64,000 nucleotides of DNA. Origin: Straminergon stramineum. Its lineage: Eukaryota; Streptophyta; Bryopsida; Hypnales; Calliergonaceae. This document shows positions 36,001 through 47,757 of this stretch, one piece after another (the first letter of the stretch is position 1; each line of letters opens with the position of its first letter). A program made the position numbers and the translations under genes. The stretch spans positions 15,130,501 to 15,194,500 of the forward strand of contig OY987273.1 of NCBI GenBank assembly GCA_963920665.1, given 5' to 3'. The notes beneath the pieces were generated by a model. It was not told where the DNA came from. It did no database searches and worked only from the letters and a program-made list of their open reading frames with translations.

Positions 36001-36224
36001 TTTTTAGAAATGGCACGAGATGAACTAGAGGGTTCCTTGGTTAGTTCTTCCCTGAGGTGGGTTACATCCAAATCATCCAGCAGGTCCTCCATTTGGTCGG
36101 CCCAAAACGTTGGAAGTAGTTTAAGCGAATCTTGCAATTGGAGGTCACTCAGGCAATTAGTAAAAATTTCCATTGCTTGGAAGGCACAGTGGACCATGCT
36201 TAGACACCCAAAGATAGGATTCAC
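35970..36224 (-). pseudogene. Fragment of an unknown gene
   Basis: An 84-codon minus-strand frame reads as a plausible helical protein segment (CLSDLQLQDSLKLLPTFWAD then MEDLLDDLDVTHLREELTKE, ending in a Ser run) before running into repeat DNA at about 36000. The overlapping plus-strand frame (36010-36246) is less protein-like. The family is not recognised. Confidence 0.25.
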
Positions 36225-36246
36225 TTGGTCGAAACCTAGAACCTAG

Positions 36247-36960
36247 TTGTGTTCGCGAATTACCAAAGGTGGATAATTTGGCGCTTACACTAGGGACACC
36301 ATGAGGGACCACAATTATCATTGTCAGACTATGCAGGGTTCCCAATTCCTGCATTCCATCTACTCCTTTTTTGTTGCGGACCCCACTCAACTCGTTGTTC
36401 GCAAATTATCGTGTTTCTTTGTCTATTGTCTTGACGACAATTTTGTATACAGTCTAAAAACGTCCCTTGTTGAAAATTGGGATCTGGTGAAGTTGAAACC
36501 ATATAATCTCCAAGAAGTTGTTGACCACCTAATGGACCACGATGTTTCAAATGACGAGGATTGGGAGGAGGCTATGGAAGGCAAAGGATTTGGTGATCTC
36601 ATTCATCTAGGTGACAACTTTGTTGTCCCTACCATGGAGGGTAATATTGAGGGAGTGGAGTTCTATCTTTTATAGTGCATAAGGAGGAAATATGAGGTCG
36701 AGCAAGGGTTCAAATGCATATGGGGACCTGAGTTTGGAGCTGGCGACTTCATCATAAGAAGCACATACTACCAAAAGTGGAACAATGGCTACGTATTTCT
36801 GAACAATTTCCAACTAGACCATATTGATGCACATCTTGTGGTGCATGGTAAATTGGGAATGATCCCAAGGCTAGGCTAGCACAAAGGTAGGGAAGTTACA
36901 TACAACATCAATGACAATAGTCTTGCAACTATTAGGGTTGGCTTACATTGATTTAGTCAC
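36247..36960 (+). pseudogene. Decayed gene of unknown family
   Basis: An open frame at 36301-36675 (124 codons) continues in the same frame past a TAG at 36673-36675 to about 36890, through at least one more stop. Readable parts are QGSQFLHSIYSFFVADPTQ, LKPYNLQEVVDHLMDHDVS and FGAGDFIIRSTYYQKWNNGY, followed by HIDAHLVVHGKLGM. The stop at 36673 follows FYLL where a Q (CAG) would fit CIRRKYEVEQ. I cannot name the family. It lies about 1 kb from the methyltransferase-like pseudogene on the opposite strand. Confidence 0.4.
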
Positions 36961-37923
36961 TTTGTATATACTTTTTCATACTTGAAAAACACATCTCTCA
37001 CTCCTAGTGCTTCCCTATTTAATAAATACTCAAAGATACTTACTTGTACAAAACATATTGATTTGTATAGTATGTACCAAGAGACATGTACTTGTACAAT
37101 ATCCGACTATTGCACTATTCAGATGATACTTGATTTGCATTAACGGTACTCAGGATTGAATTGACAATCCACTCTATTCTATTTTTCGTGCATCAATTAT
37201 GTGGAAACCAAAACTGTCATCAACACAAATGAAATTATGTAACCGTGCATGGCATTGATTTCTCTCTGGGCTGTTGTACCTTGCGGTGAAATCCTTCTAG
37301 TAACTTAGCACAAAATGCAATTGTAAGGTGTTGTCTTTTAAAATTATGCAAACCTATGCCACATCGTGGTATATTCAAGTGCCTTCATGGTATATATTGA
37401 GGGTTGTTTCCCTTAGATCACAGATTAGGTTATGAGTTGTCTTGTATTTATATTGTGCTCACAGTATGTGCCAATGGAGAAGGGGAGATTTTTTTAAGAC
37501 TACAATATACCATCACCCCTAGTGAACTTCCTACTCTACCAACTTTGTTTTGTTTGATTTTTTTTTAGGATTCTATATCATGGTGTGGTTTCCAGGGTTT
37601 CTAGCAAGCGAGCCTGTGAGCTTGAGCCCATGAGCCCATGAGCGTGAAATTTTTTAGAGAAGATGACCTATGACCGTGGGTTTAGGTGTTCAAAATTTAA
37701 GTGAGATAAAAGTTATTTTCTTGGGAGTATATGACAATATTTTTTTTTTATTGAAGTTTAGGGTAACACCTCTATATAATCTAATTCCAATGAATTATTT
37801 AAAGAATAGTTGAAATTAAAAAATGCATGTGGGAAGTGGTTTAGCCATAAAGCATACAAATCTAATCATAAACAAAGCCAATACAAAGTAGTTTGACTCA
37901 TGAGATATGTCAATCTCATGAGT
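36961..37923. other. AT-rich spacer
   Basis: No gene seen. The part near 37924 would be the 3' flank of the minus-strand methyltransferase-like gene. Confidence 0.4.
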
Positions 37924-39334
37924 CTAAGTCCTAGTGGACTCATTAGATGAATCCTTGCTAGAAGACCAATTTGATGACTCTCCACACTCTAATGCTAATC
38001 CATCTATAAATTGTAGAACATTAAGTGTGTAAGTCTATCTACGAGATTTTGGTTTAGAACAATCCAAATCTACAAATGCTGATGCCATTTGCTTTGCATA
38101 CATGGGTAATTCAAATGGCTTTTGCGAACTAATATGAAGTCTCTAGTTCTCCATGACTTCATCTTGGGCTCTTGGCATTAGTCCACGACAATTGTAATCA
38201 AGGAATAACAAACATTAGACTAAAATAATGAAAGAACAAGAAATTTGTCAAATATACCAAAAAATTAAATTTGAAACAACTTACTTACTATATTTTGACT
38301 TCCGTGCAAACTTTTGTGGAACAACAATCGTGGCATCGGGATATTGTGTTGTCATAGTTGCAATTGGCAGCTCTACTATCACCACATGTGATTCAGTCTT
38401 CATCATGGGTTTAAAGAGAGCATCAAATATCTCTTCATCTTCCTCTAGTGCTACAATGTCGCGCCTTGTGCCACAACATGCTATAATTGCTGCACCTAAC
38501 AAATTCCAAAAGCACTATCATGAATAAAATGGTCAAATTTATTAATTTAAAATGGAGAACACAGAAGCATTCTTTTTAAACTCACCAATGGATGTTGTGA
38601 CATCAAAAACAACATCTCCTTCATTTGTTGTCGCTTCAATTAGGAGCTCAAAAAACCTTAGATCCTTCTATCGTGCACCTCACCATATTTTGGTACCATT
38701 CATTTCCAAATCTCCTTTGGTGGTGAAATTCATGAGGATGTTGTCCCGTCCAATGTCCATACCAGCTTTCTCCATTGTCAGAGTGCATCTAAAAATAAAA
38801 TGAGATTTTCCTTTCACTCCAAGGTCCTTCACCATTAGGGTGATCCCAAATTTTTGAGTCTGAAAGCATCCAAACAATAAAGGATAAAAAATGAATGAAA
38901 TATGTCGTGAGCCGTAATCCTAGAATAAACTAGGTTAGTCTTAAATAGTTTATAGTTATACAAAAAAATTTCCAAAATTCTAATAGGAAAACAGGATTAG
39001 AATCTTCTTAGCCTATACATCTCATTTAGGCTCAGAGGATACTCTAGGTGTTCCGTAACAGGATCCAGGACGGAACTGGATTCCAAAAACCCGGATAGCG
39101 ACAACCTACGGTCTAGAGTTTCGGTCTAGGAAACTAGGGATCCGCTACGGATAAACGGTCTACTTCAAGAATGATCGGTAAGATGACGGGTACTTAACAC
39201 CGCCACTCCCATTTCTTCTTCCTCTTTCTTCCACAACTGTTTTGTGCACGTATAGCTAAGAGAAAGAGTGGTAAGATAGTAATTGTTTTAAGAGCTATTG
39301 ATTGTCCAGATCTTGGTTTAGCTTTTAGTTTGCA

Positions 39335-40222
39335 ATGGTGGAAGGGGATATCCGAAAACCATTAGTGACGGGGCGGATGGTCTGTCCGACCACTCCGGAA
39401 AGGCTGAGAGAGACGTCATAGTTGGAGGATGATCTGAGTGAGATACGGTGTGTCGGCTTGTTTTTGAGACCATGGACACTAAAGAATGATAGGATGATTC
39501 AAGAGCTTATTGTAGGTGCCTCAAATTAGTACAAGTTGATAGTGAGGGGGCAACCCGAAACTTGGACTAATGAGGTCTGGGCCAAGGTTTATGGATTCCC
39601 CCAAAAGGGATCCGGATTAGCCTCCCGGATGGATAAGTTTGTAGTAGGAAAGTTTAGGAATGTAGACCATTCCAAGGAAGGGTATGCCATTAGTGACTAT
39701 CTAGATGCAAGGCAAAAGCAGGTCCTAGAATTTCTGATCCCTATCTTGTATCTAGAAAAACCTATCCAGGTTATGGTAATGGTAGCCAACACCATTTTTG
39801 GTGCTATGGAGGGCAAACCGGTCAACTAGGGCAAAGTGATTGGAGCAATAGTCTCGAAGCTTGCCGCCAACGTCGGGAAAGCTAAGACCAGCCCAATTGA
39901 GCCTTACCTATTCCACCTCTACCATCATGTGGAACTTTTGAGTGACGTAGAAATAGTAGAGTACAACACCGGATCCACCATCTTGTAGTACGGCCTCATA
40001 GAGGAAGTAGAGGTGGAGTAGCCGCCAATTGAGGAGGAAGAAGAGTCGGAAGAGGAGGAGCATCTCCTAGATCGGAGGGAGAGGAAATCCACTGATTTGG
40101 CTTCACAAGGGAAACTCCCTACTTAAGAGAAGATTCCGGCGGAAGAAGAAGGAGGCCTATCCGGATTCTTCAAAATCGGATTCAATTAGGTACTACAAGC
40201 TCAAGAGTACCACGAGAACCTA
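39335..40222 (+). pseudogene. Element ORF, truncated copy 2
   Basis: From ATG 39335 (MVEGDIRKPLVTGRMVCP) the frame runs to the junction at 40222, where element 3 begins in the middle of the coiled coil. It carries TAG stops at Q in TSQLEDD, at Q in ASNQY (39529-39531), at W in VNWGKV (39827-39829) and others. The segment 39536-39829 is one residue different (V for A) from the minus-strand copy at 42822-43115. The last 90 bases before 40222 diverge more from element 3 than the rest, so the near-identity stops at about 40135. Confidence 0.7.
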
Positions 40223-41330
40223 TGTTGTACGCATAGATGGCAATAAATACCATTTACACTACCAAAACGTGTAAACTAACTCAAAATATCGTCCTAGGGG
40301 ATTCTAGATTGTTGTTGCAAGCCAAGATTATCCGTTCTATCGACTTAAGCTCTCTCTTCACCTCTCTTCTCTTCTCCAGATCACTAACTTTCCGGAATCC
40401 AATCCGGATCCACTTCAATCTGGAATCCAGATCCGTTTCTTCACACACAAACACTGGTTTTTGGTACCTCTATTTTACCCTCAGAGGGTCCACCTTTGAT
40501 CTTGTAGAGGGGTAGGGACTCACCACTCGTATTCCTCACACTCTCTTCTCTCTCAAAACTACACAACACATAGTTAGACCAACTATTGCATTAGATCAAA
40601 CCGAAAACACTCTCACAACTTTCCAGATGGCCAATCTGGAAGGCAGGTCATACAGAGCTACTTCTAGACTTTTCCAGTACAATGACAGACCAATAGAAAC
40701 TAGAACTGATATGGGGATTGTTAGTTGTTCGCTTAGACTGATCCTAGGGTCTAGTTGACCTTCCGGTAAGTGGTATGGGGATTTCTTCCACTGGTGGTTG
40801 CTTATCTCCGCACGAAACCCTCCCTTGGTATTCTGGACTCGCACCCACGCCACTCCTAATCGGATTCCCGTTCCAGTGTTTTAAGGCACGTGCTCAAGAC
40901 CAAAATCACTAGTCTAGACTACATCACAAATGTTCCTCACAAATCAGGTCCAAGTCTCCTCAGATCTGGATTCCTCCTTTCCTCGTCCTCTCTCTTACAC
41001 TTCAATGCTCTCACAAACAAACACAGGAAAGCTGGATATACGATAGATCAATTCCGGAACGTCCACTTGGTTTCTCAGATTAATGAAAGGATGACCAAAT
41101 TCAAATTATAATGCTACGATGGAATGAGAGGCAACAAACCTGCCCCTCACTTTAAAAACCCAAAACAACCACAGCCAAAAAGGCCAAAAAGCCACCCGGA
41201 AATCCAGGTGACCAATCACAAACTTCCCGAGAAACCCGGAAAAGTCAGATCCTACAAATCCGGAACCCAAGCCCTCACCTGGAAATTCGGATCCGATTCA
41301 AAATTCAAATTCTAACTATCTACATTCTCA

Positions 41331-43316
41331 CTACTTCGCCTTTCGTACCTTCTTCTGATTGCTCTCGCCTTGACTTGCTGGTGCCCGGGTGTATGACCTT
41401 GGAGTTGCTTTCAGAGTTGCCTTCACCGGAGTCATCTTCAATACTACCCACGTCTAGATCTTCCGGATTTCCGGAGGCGAGTCTTTGTCTTCTATGTCCT
41501 CCTCCTCTTCTTCTTTTGACCCGGTTTAATACTCCTCTTCCTTAGATTTCTCAATTTGAGTGATCTCCCTCTCATCTTCTTTACCTAGAAAGGTGTCATC
41601 CACGACGATGGGGATCCCCTCTTTCCTTTGTTGCAACTACATCATGTGCTCAAAACCTTCCAAATGAGTCCTGGTTGGATTCGTCAACCCCCCAATCCAA
41701 CTTGGTGGGTCACTCTGGCTAAACGACTTGGGTGTCTGGAGTGCCTCCTTTTTTGGAAGATAGAATGTTGGAACCAGTGGCGAGACTGTAACCTCCGGCG
41801 GCGCTAACTCCTCTGCTGCTTCCGGCTTTTTGGTTGGTTCTCATGTTGTCTTCACACTTCCTTGGATTGTCTTCTCATGTTGTATTGAGAAGGGCTCTGA
41901 AGAATGCCGGAGAGTCTCCCTAGGGGCTTCTAGTCTAGCTGGCAATGGCATTGATGCTATTAACTTCACCTGAGTCTCCATATCAAAGTGGATTTCTGGA
42001 AAGTTGGAAAAATCCATGACACGGTCCGCATCAATTCGTCCCAAAAGTTGACGCATCTCCTTCAAAGTAGAATCCATCCTCGATGAGAAGTCCACCAGGA
42101 TGCGGATCACCTTGGATTCCGTGAGATGTCCTTCTTTTGCCAGCCGATTTTGTACGAGAGTAGCCTTCACAACCAGATCTGTCGGCTTGTCCACCAACCC
42201 GGATAGGTTCTTGACCAATTGGAGGGCTTCCTTTTCCCTTTGCTTTGTTGCGGCCAACTCTCCTTGAGCCCAACTCAACCTAGCTTGAAGGTTTGTCTTC
42301 TCCTTCTTCAGGCCTTCAATATGCTTCTCCTTCTTCTCCAGTGCTTTCGGATTCGGAAGTTTCTTCAAAGCGTCGAGTATGTCTTCTGGCTCCGTCCTCA
42401 ATTCCTTGCTGATCCTCTTGAGAAGATCAACCAAGTTTTCATCGAACTCTTGAGCTTGTAGTACCTAGTTGAATCTAGTTTTGAAGAATCCGAATATGCC
42501 TCCTTCTTCTATCGGAATCTTCTCTTAAGTAGGGAGTTTCCCTTGTGAAGCCAAATCAGTGGATTTCCTCTCCCTCCGATCTAGGAGATGCTCCTCCTCT
42601 TCCGACTCTTCTTCCTCCTCAATTGGCGGCTACTCCACCTCTACTTCCTCTATGAGGCCGTACTACAAGATGGTGGATCCGGTGTTGTACTCTACTATTT
42701 CTACGTCACTCAAAAGTTCCACATGATGGTAGAGGTGGAATAGGTAAGGCTCAATTGGGCTGGTTTTAGCTTTCCCGACGTTGGCGGCAAGCTTCGAGAC
42801 TATTGCTCCAATCACTTTGCCCTAGTTGACCGGTTTGCCCTCCATAGCACCAAAAATGGTGTTGGCTACCATTACCATAACCTGGATAGGTTTTTCTAGA
42901 TACAAGATAGGGATCAGAAATTCTAGGACCTGCTTTTGCCTTGCATCTAGATAGTCACTAATGGCATACCCTTCCTTGGAATGGTCTGCATTCCTAAACT
43001 TTCCTACTACAAACTTATCCATCCGGGAGGCTAATCCGGATCCCTTTTGGGGGAATCCATAAACCTTGGCCCAGACCTCATTAGTCCAAGTTTCGGGTTG
43101 CCCCCTCACTATCAACTCGTACTAATTTGAGGCACCTACAATAAGCTCTTGAATCATCCTATCATTCTTTAGTGTCCATGGTCTCAAAAACAAGCCGACA
43201 CACCGTATCTCACTCACATCATCCTCCAACTATGACGTCTCTCTCAGCCTTTCCGGAGTGGTCGGACAGACCATCCGCCCCGTCACTAATGGTTTTCGGA
43301 TATCCCCTTCCACCAT
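41331..43316 (-). pseudogene. Element ORF, full-length copy 3 with in-frame stops
   Basis: The longest version of the family protein, about 660 codons from ATG 43316 to the stop at 41331. N-terminal domain first (TWTNEVWAKVYGFPQKGSG, SKEGYAISDYLDARQKQ, VANTIFGAMEGKP), then an acidic linker, a coiled coil (KRISKELRTEPEDILDALKK to about 42060), MDFSNFPEIHFDMETQVKL, a Pro-rich segment, an acidic region and the basic tail SNQKKVRKAK. It is the only copy with an uninterrupted 197-codon stretch through the coiled coil (41841-42434). Premature stops are mainly CAG-to-TAG and TGG-to-TAG. Its 3' non-coding region (40223-41330) matches those of copies 1 and 4. Confidence 0.7.
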
Positions 43317-44710
43317 TGCAAACTAAAAGCTAAACCAAGATCTGGACAATCAATAGCTCTTAAAACAATCACTATCTTACCACTCTTTCTCTTAGCTATA
43401 CGTGCACAAAACAGTTGTGGAAGAAAGAGGAAGAAGAAATGGGAGTGGCGGTGTTAAGTACCCGTCATCTTACCGATCGTTCTTGAAGTAGACCGTTTAC
43501 CCGTAACGGATCCCTAGTTTCCTAGACCGAAACTCTAGACCATAGGTTGTCGCTATCCGGGTTTTTGGAATCCAGTTCCGTCCTGGATCCTGTTACGGAA
43601 CACCTAGAGTATCCTCTGAGCCTAAATGAGATGTTTAGGCTAAGAAGATTCTAATCCTGTTTTCTTATTGGAATTTTGGAAAAAATTCTATATAACTATA
43701 AACTGTTTAAGACTAACCTAGTTTATTTTGGGATTACAACTCACGACAAAATATAGTACGATGAAATATAACACAAATTTATAAAATTATAAAGCTAACT
43801 AACCGTGCAAGTAATGTCGAAAGGCAAGGTCAAGTGAAGTCGATTTATGCCCATCCATTCTTTCTTTTTCAACATCTAGTATGTCTTCCAAAGTCCCACA
43901 AGATTGGCCTTGGAGTCGGTGGAATATGAATCGATGACATTGAGGCAACTGTGGTCGTGGAGATGCTTTTCTGCAAAAAGAAATGCAAACTGAAGTGCTT
44001 CATACTCCCCGTCTACGTTCCACATTGGTATTGTAGTTGGTGGGGAAGATACCCTTGGCACAGGCAAGTTCTCATGACAATCGTCAATGATAAGGTCAAC
44101 ACCAGGCCATTAGTTCATCTTCCCATGAAACATCCAATCCTTCTCTATCGATAACTGCCACACAACAGAATTATAAATCATAAGTAATTGAGCCACATTA
44201 AAATTTGAACACTCATCATGAAAAACATAACACAACAATGATAAAAAATACACACCTTCTTCAAAAAGTCCATGACCTTGGTATACAAATTGGGGACCTC
44301 TTTCTCCATGTTCTCTACCACCTCATTGATGGAGACATTTAGAATGAGCATCTCCACATTGTCTTCATCATCTCCGCCTATGATAACGACATTAGCCCTA
44401 TGCAAAATGACTTTCTCGGTCAACTGCATCAACTCAACCTTCCTCTTCAATCCCATCTGAGATCGGGGTGGCATTTCAGAGGCTTGGTCTACTATAGATG
44501 ATGCAGGAATTGCTACATCTCCATCCACCTTCTTCTTACCTTTTCCCTTTCCCTTCTCTTTCTCCTTTTCTGCAACCTTCTCCAATGCCTTTCATTTCTT
44601 CTCCACTTCTCTTGCCGCCGCCATCTCACGATCTTCCTTGGCTTTATCAAGCTTCTTCTTATTGGCAACTTGACATCTAGCCATTGCCCTCTCTTTTGCC
44701 ATTTCATCCA

Positions 44711-47700
44711 TGTCGTACGCGTAGCGTGCAGTAAATACCATTTACAACACCCAAACGTGTAAACTAACTCGAAATATTGTCCTAGGGGATTCTAGTATGT
44801 TGTTGCAAGCCTAGGTTATCCGTTCTACCAACTTAAGCACTCTCTTTCCGGAATCAAATTCGGATTCAGTCTTTTTCCAGATTCCAGATCCGTCACTTCA
44901 CTCACAAACACTGGTTTTTGGTACCTCTGTTTTACCCTCAAAGGGTCCACCTTTGATTGTATAGAGGGGTAGGGACTCACCACTTGTATTCCTCACACTC
45001 TCTTCTCTCTCTAATCTACACAAAACACACTTAGACCAAGTGTTGCACTAGGTCAGACCGGAAACACTCTCACAACTATCTGGATGGCCAACCTCGAAGG
45101 CAAGTCACTCAGAGCCGTAACAAGTCTTGCCCACTACAACGACAGACCAACAGAAACCGGAACTGACCCGACAATTGTTAATCGTTTACTAGACTGATCC
45201 TAGGGTTTGGTTGACCTTCCGATAAGTGGTATGTGGCTTTCTTCCGCTGGCGGTTGCTTATCTCCGCACGGAACCCTCCTTGGCATTCCGGACCCGCACC
45301 TACACCACTCCTAATCGGATTCCCGTTCTGGGAGTTTAAAGACACGTGCTCAAGACCACAATATCATATCTAGGTTACGACACAAACTCTCCTCTCACAA
45401 ATCAGATCCAAGCCCCTTCAAATCCGGATTCCTCCTTTCCTCCTCCTCAATTACACTTCACACACTCACAAGGAAACACAAGGAAGCTGGATATACGACA
45501 GATCAATCCCTAAGAGTCCACTTGATGGCTCAGATTAAAATAAGGATGACAAAATACAAACTATAACGCTAGGATGGAATGAAAGGCAACAAGTTGCCTC
45601 TCACTTAAAAACTCAAAACAACCAAAGCCAAAAAGGCAAAAAGGACACCTGAAAATCCAGGTGACCACTCACAAACTCCCGAGAAATCCGGAAAAGTGAG
45701 ATCCTATAAATCCGGAACCCAATCCCACACTTGGAAATCTAGATCCGGTTCAAAATTTAAATTCTATTTGCCTAAAGAAAGGTCCTAACTACTTCCCCTT
45801 CCGTGCTTTCTTCTGGTTGCTTCCGCCTTGACTCATTGGTGCTCGCGTGGATGACCTTGGTGTTGCCTTCAGAGTTGCCTTGATTAGTGTCATCCACAAC
45901 GCCGCCCAGGTCTGCATCTTCCGGATTTCCGGAGGAGAGGAGTCTGCTTCTTCCTCGTCCTCCGATCCAGTCCGGTACTCTTCCTCCTCAGATTTCTCAA
46001 TCTGAGTTATCTCCCTCTCGTTCTCCTCTCCTGGAGACGTCTCATCCAACACGATGGGCTCAATCTCCTTCCATGGTTGCTGCTCTTCCAGCATATGCTC
46101 AAACTCCTCTAGATGGGTCCGGGCCGGATTCATTAATCCCCCAATCCGCTCCGTCAGTTCACCCCCGGTCTGGGTGTGAGGTGTCGGAAGTTGATCCTTC
46201 TCCGGAAGATGAAACACCGAAACTAGCGGAGAAACCATAATCTCCGATGGTGCCAACTCCCATGTCATATCCGGTTGCTTACTTGGCTGAGGTGCTATCT
46301 TCACGCTCCCTTGGATTGTCTTCTCCAACTACTTGGAGAACAGTTCCATCGAGTACTAGAGAGTTTCCCATGGGGCTTCCGGTTTTGACAATAGTGGCAT
46401 CGAGGCTGTGAGCTTGACGGGAGTCTCTGTGTTGAAATGGATCTCCGGAAAGTTGGAGAAGTCTATTACCCGGTTAGGGTCGATCCGCCCAAGTAGCTGC
46501 CTCATCTCCTTCAGTGTAACCTCCATCTGCGAGGAGAAGTCCACCAGTATCTAGATCACCTTGGATGCGGTTAGGTGTCCTTCCTCGGTCAACCGGCTCT
46601 AGGTTAGAGCCGCCTTCATCACCAGGTCGGCCGGCTTGTCCACCAACCTGGATAGGTTCTTCAACAGTTGCAAGGCTTCCTTCTCTCTTTGTTTTGCTGC
46701 AGCCATCTCCCCTTGTGCCCAACTCACTCTTCCTAAAGGTCTACTTTCTCCTTCTACAGGGCTACGATTTGCTTGTCTTTCTTCTCAAGGACTTCCGGAT
46801 TCGGAAGTTTCTTCAAGACGTCGAGGATGTCTTCTGGATCCGTCTTCAACTCCCGGCTAATCCTCCTTAGCAGATCCGCTAGGTTTTCGTGGTACTCTTG
46901 CACTTGGAGTACCTAGTTGAATCCGGTCTTGAAGAACCCGGATATGCTTCCTTCCTCCTCCTCGGATATCTTCTCCTGAGCCAGAAGCTTCCCCTGAGAT
47001 GTCGGATCCGTCGACTTCCGTTGCCTTCGCTCTAGGAATTGCTCATCCTCTTCTGGATCCTCCTCCTGTTCTTTCGACGGCTGCTCTATTGTTACTTCTT
47101 CTATGAGGCCGTATTGGAGGATGGTGGCTCCGGTGTTGTACTCCACCATTTCCGCATCGCTAAGAAGCTCTACGTGGTGGTACAGATGGAAAAGATACCG
47201 CTCTATGGAGCTGGTCTTTCCTTTTCCTACGTTGGCGGCAAGCTTGGTGACTATTGATCCAATTACCTTGACCCAATTGACTGGTCTACCCTCGAAAGCA
47301 CCAAAGATGGTGTTTGCTATTGTAACCGTAACCCGGGTAGGCTTTTTCGAATACAGGATAGGGATCAAGAACTCTAGTACATGCCTCTACCGTGCATCCA
47401 GGTAGTCACTAATTGCATACCCTTCCTTGGAATGGGCAGCGTTTCGAAACTTCCCAACTGTAAACTTATTTGTCCAGGAAGCTAAACCGGATCCCTTTTT
47501 AGGGAATCTGTAAACCTTAGCCCACACTTCATCAGTCCAGATCGCAAGCCTTCCTCTCACTATCAACTCGTATTGGTTAGAAGCTCCTACTATCAATTCC
47601 TGAATCATCTAGTTGTTCTTTACGGTCCATGGCCGTAAGAACAGACCGACACACCCTATCTCACTGAGGTCGTCCTCTAGTTGTGATCTCTCTCTTAGCC

Positions 47701-47757
47701 TTTCCGGAATGGTTGGACAAACCATCCGGCCTGTGACCAAAGTCTTCCGGATATAGG
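44711..47757 (-). mobile_element. TG...CA element, copy 4, truncated at its 5' side
   Basis: The 3' terminus is intact at 44711 (TGTCGTACGCGTAGCGTGCA) and lies inside the 5' part of the methyltransferase-like gene. The ORF side ends abruptly at about 47757, three codons into the protein, where CGTCCG-rich DNA begins. The roughly 420 bases from the TGTCGTGAG end to the start codon are missing, so no target duplication can be checked (left flank is ATCCA). The 3' non-coding region is 44711-45788. Confidence 0.75.
45789..47757 (-). pseudogene. Element ORF, copy 4, 5'-truncated
   Basis: About 655 codons in one frame with several stops, ending SNQKKARKGK at the TAG at 45789-45791. The domain order is as in copy 3. 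The FSNFPEIHF segment and the preceding RIDPNRV are contiguous here, which proves that copy 1 is interrupted. Stops include TGG-to-TAG after PWETL and CAG-to-TAG at the K-stop-LEKTI position; both positions are sense codons (W and Q) in copy 1. The frame opens at 47757 without its ATG. Confidence 0.65.

Larger units (their letters stand above)
38903..43748. mobile_element. Inverted 5'-to-5' composite of two TG...CA elements with AAATA target duplication
   Basis: Both outer ends are the same element end: TGTCGTGAGCCG at 38903, and its inverted form CAACTCACGACA ending at 43748. The 5-mer AAATA flanks both sides (38898-38902 and 43749-43753). The left part (38903-40222) is a truncated plus-strand copy (element 2). 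From 40223 (TGTTGTACGC, the 3' terminus) to 43748 there is a full minus-strand copy (element 3). The outer 1.2 kb on each side are near-identical inverted arms that share the same premature stops. The composite sits in an intron of the methyltransferase-like gene; without it and one AAATA the intron would be 93 bases. Confidence 0.8.
37924..44710 (-). pseudogene. Broken multi-exon gene resembling an N4/N6 DNA methyltransferase
   Basis: Five exons on the minus strand fit GT-AG sites and keep frame: A (44710 or beyond to 44256), B 44154-43804, C 38859-38586, D 38495-38289, E 38219-37924. Exons C and D join to give GDVVFDVTTSIGAAIIAC, then RRDIVALEEDEEIFDAL. This is the AdoMet-binding motif layout of amino-methyltransferases (VVxD...GxG, then an acidic residue after IVAL), here with degenerate DVTTSIG. 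Exon A is Lys/Glu-rich (nuclear-type basic stretch). Exon E ends in ...NESTRT. About eight premature stops are all single C-to-T away from Q or R codons. Intron B/C holds a 4.85-kb composite element, and the 5' end is cut by another element at 44711. The catalytic (D/N/S)PP(Y/W) motif was not found, so activity and subclass are unknown. The methyltransferase assignment is by motif only. Confidence 0.55.

Noticed and set aside
45887..46240. Plus-strand ORFs within element copy 4
   Set aside because: They are antisense to the conserved minus-strand ORF and Ser/Pro-rich because of its base composition.
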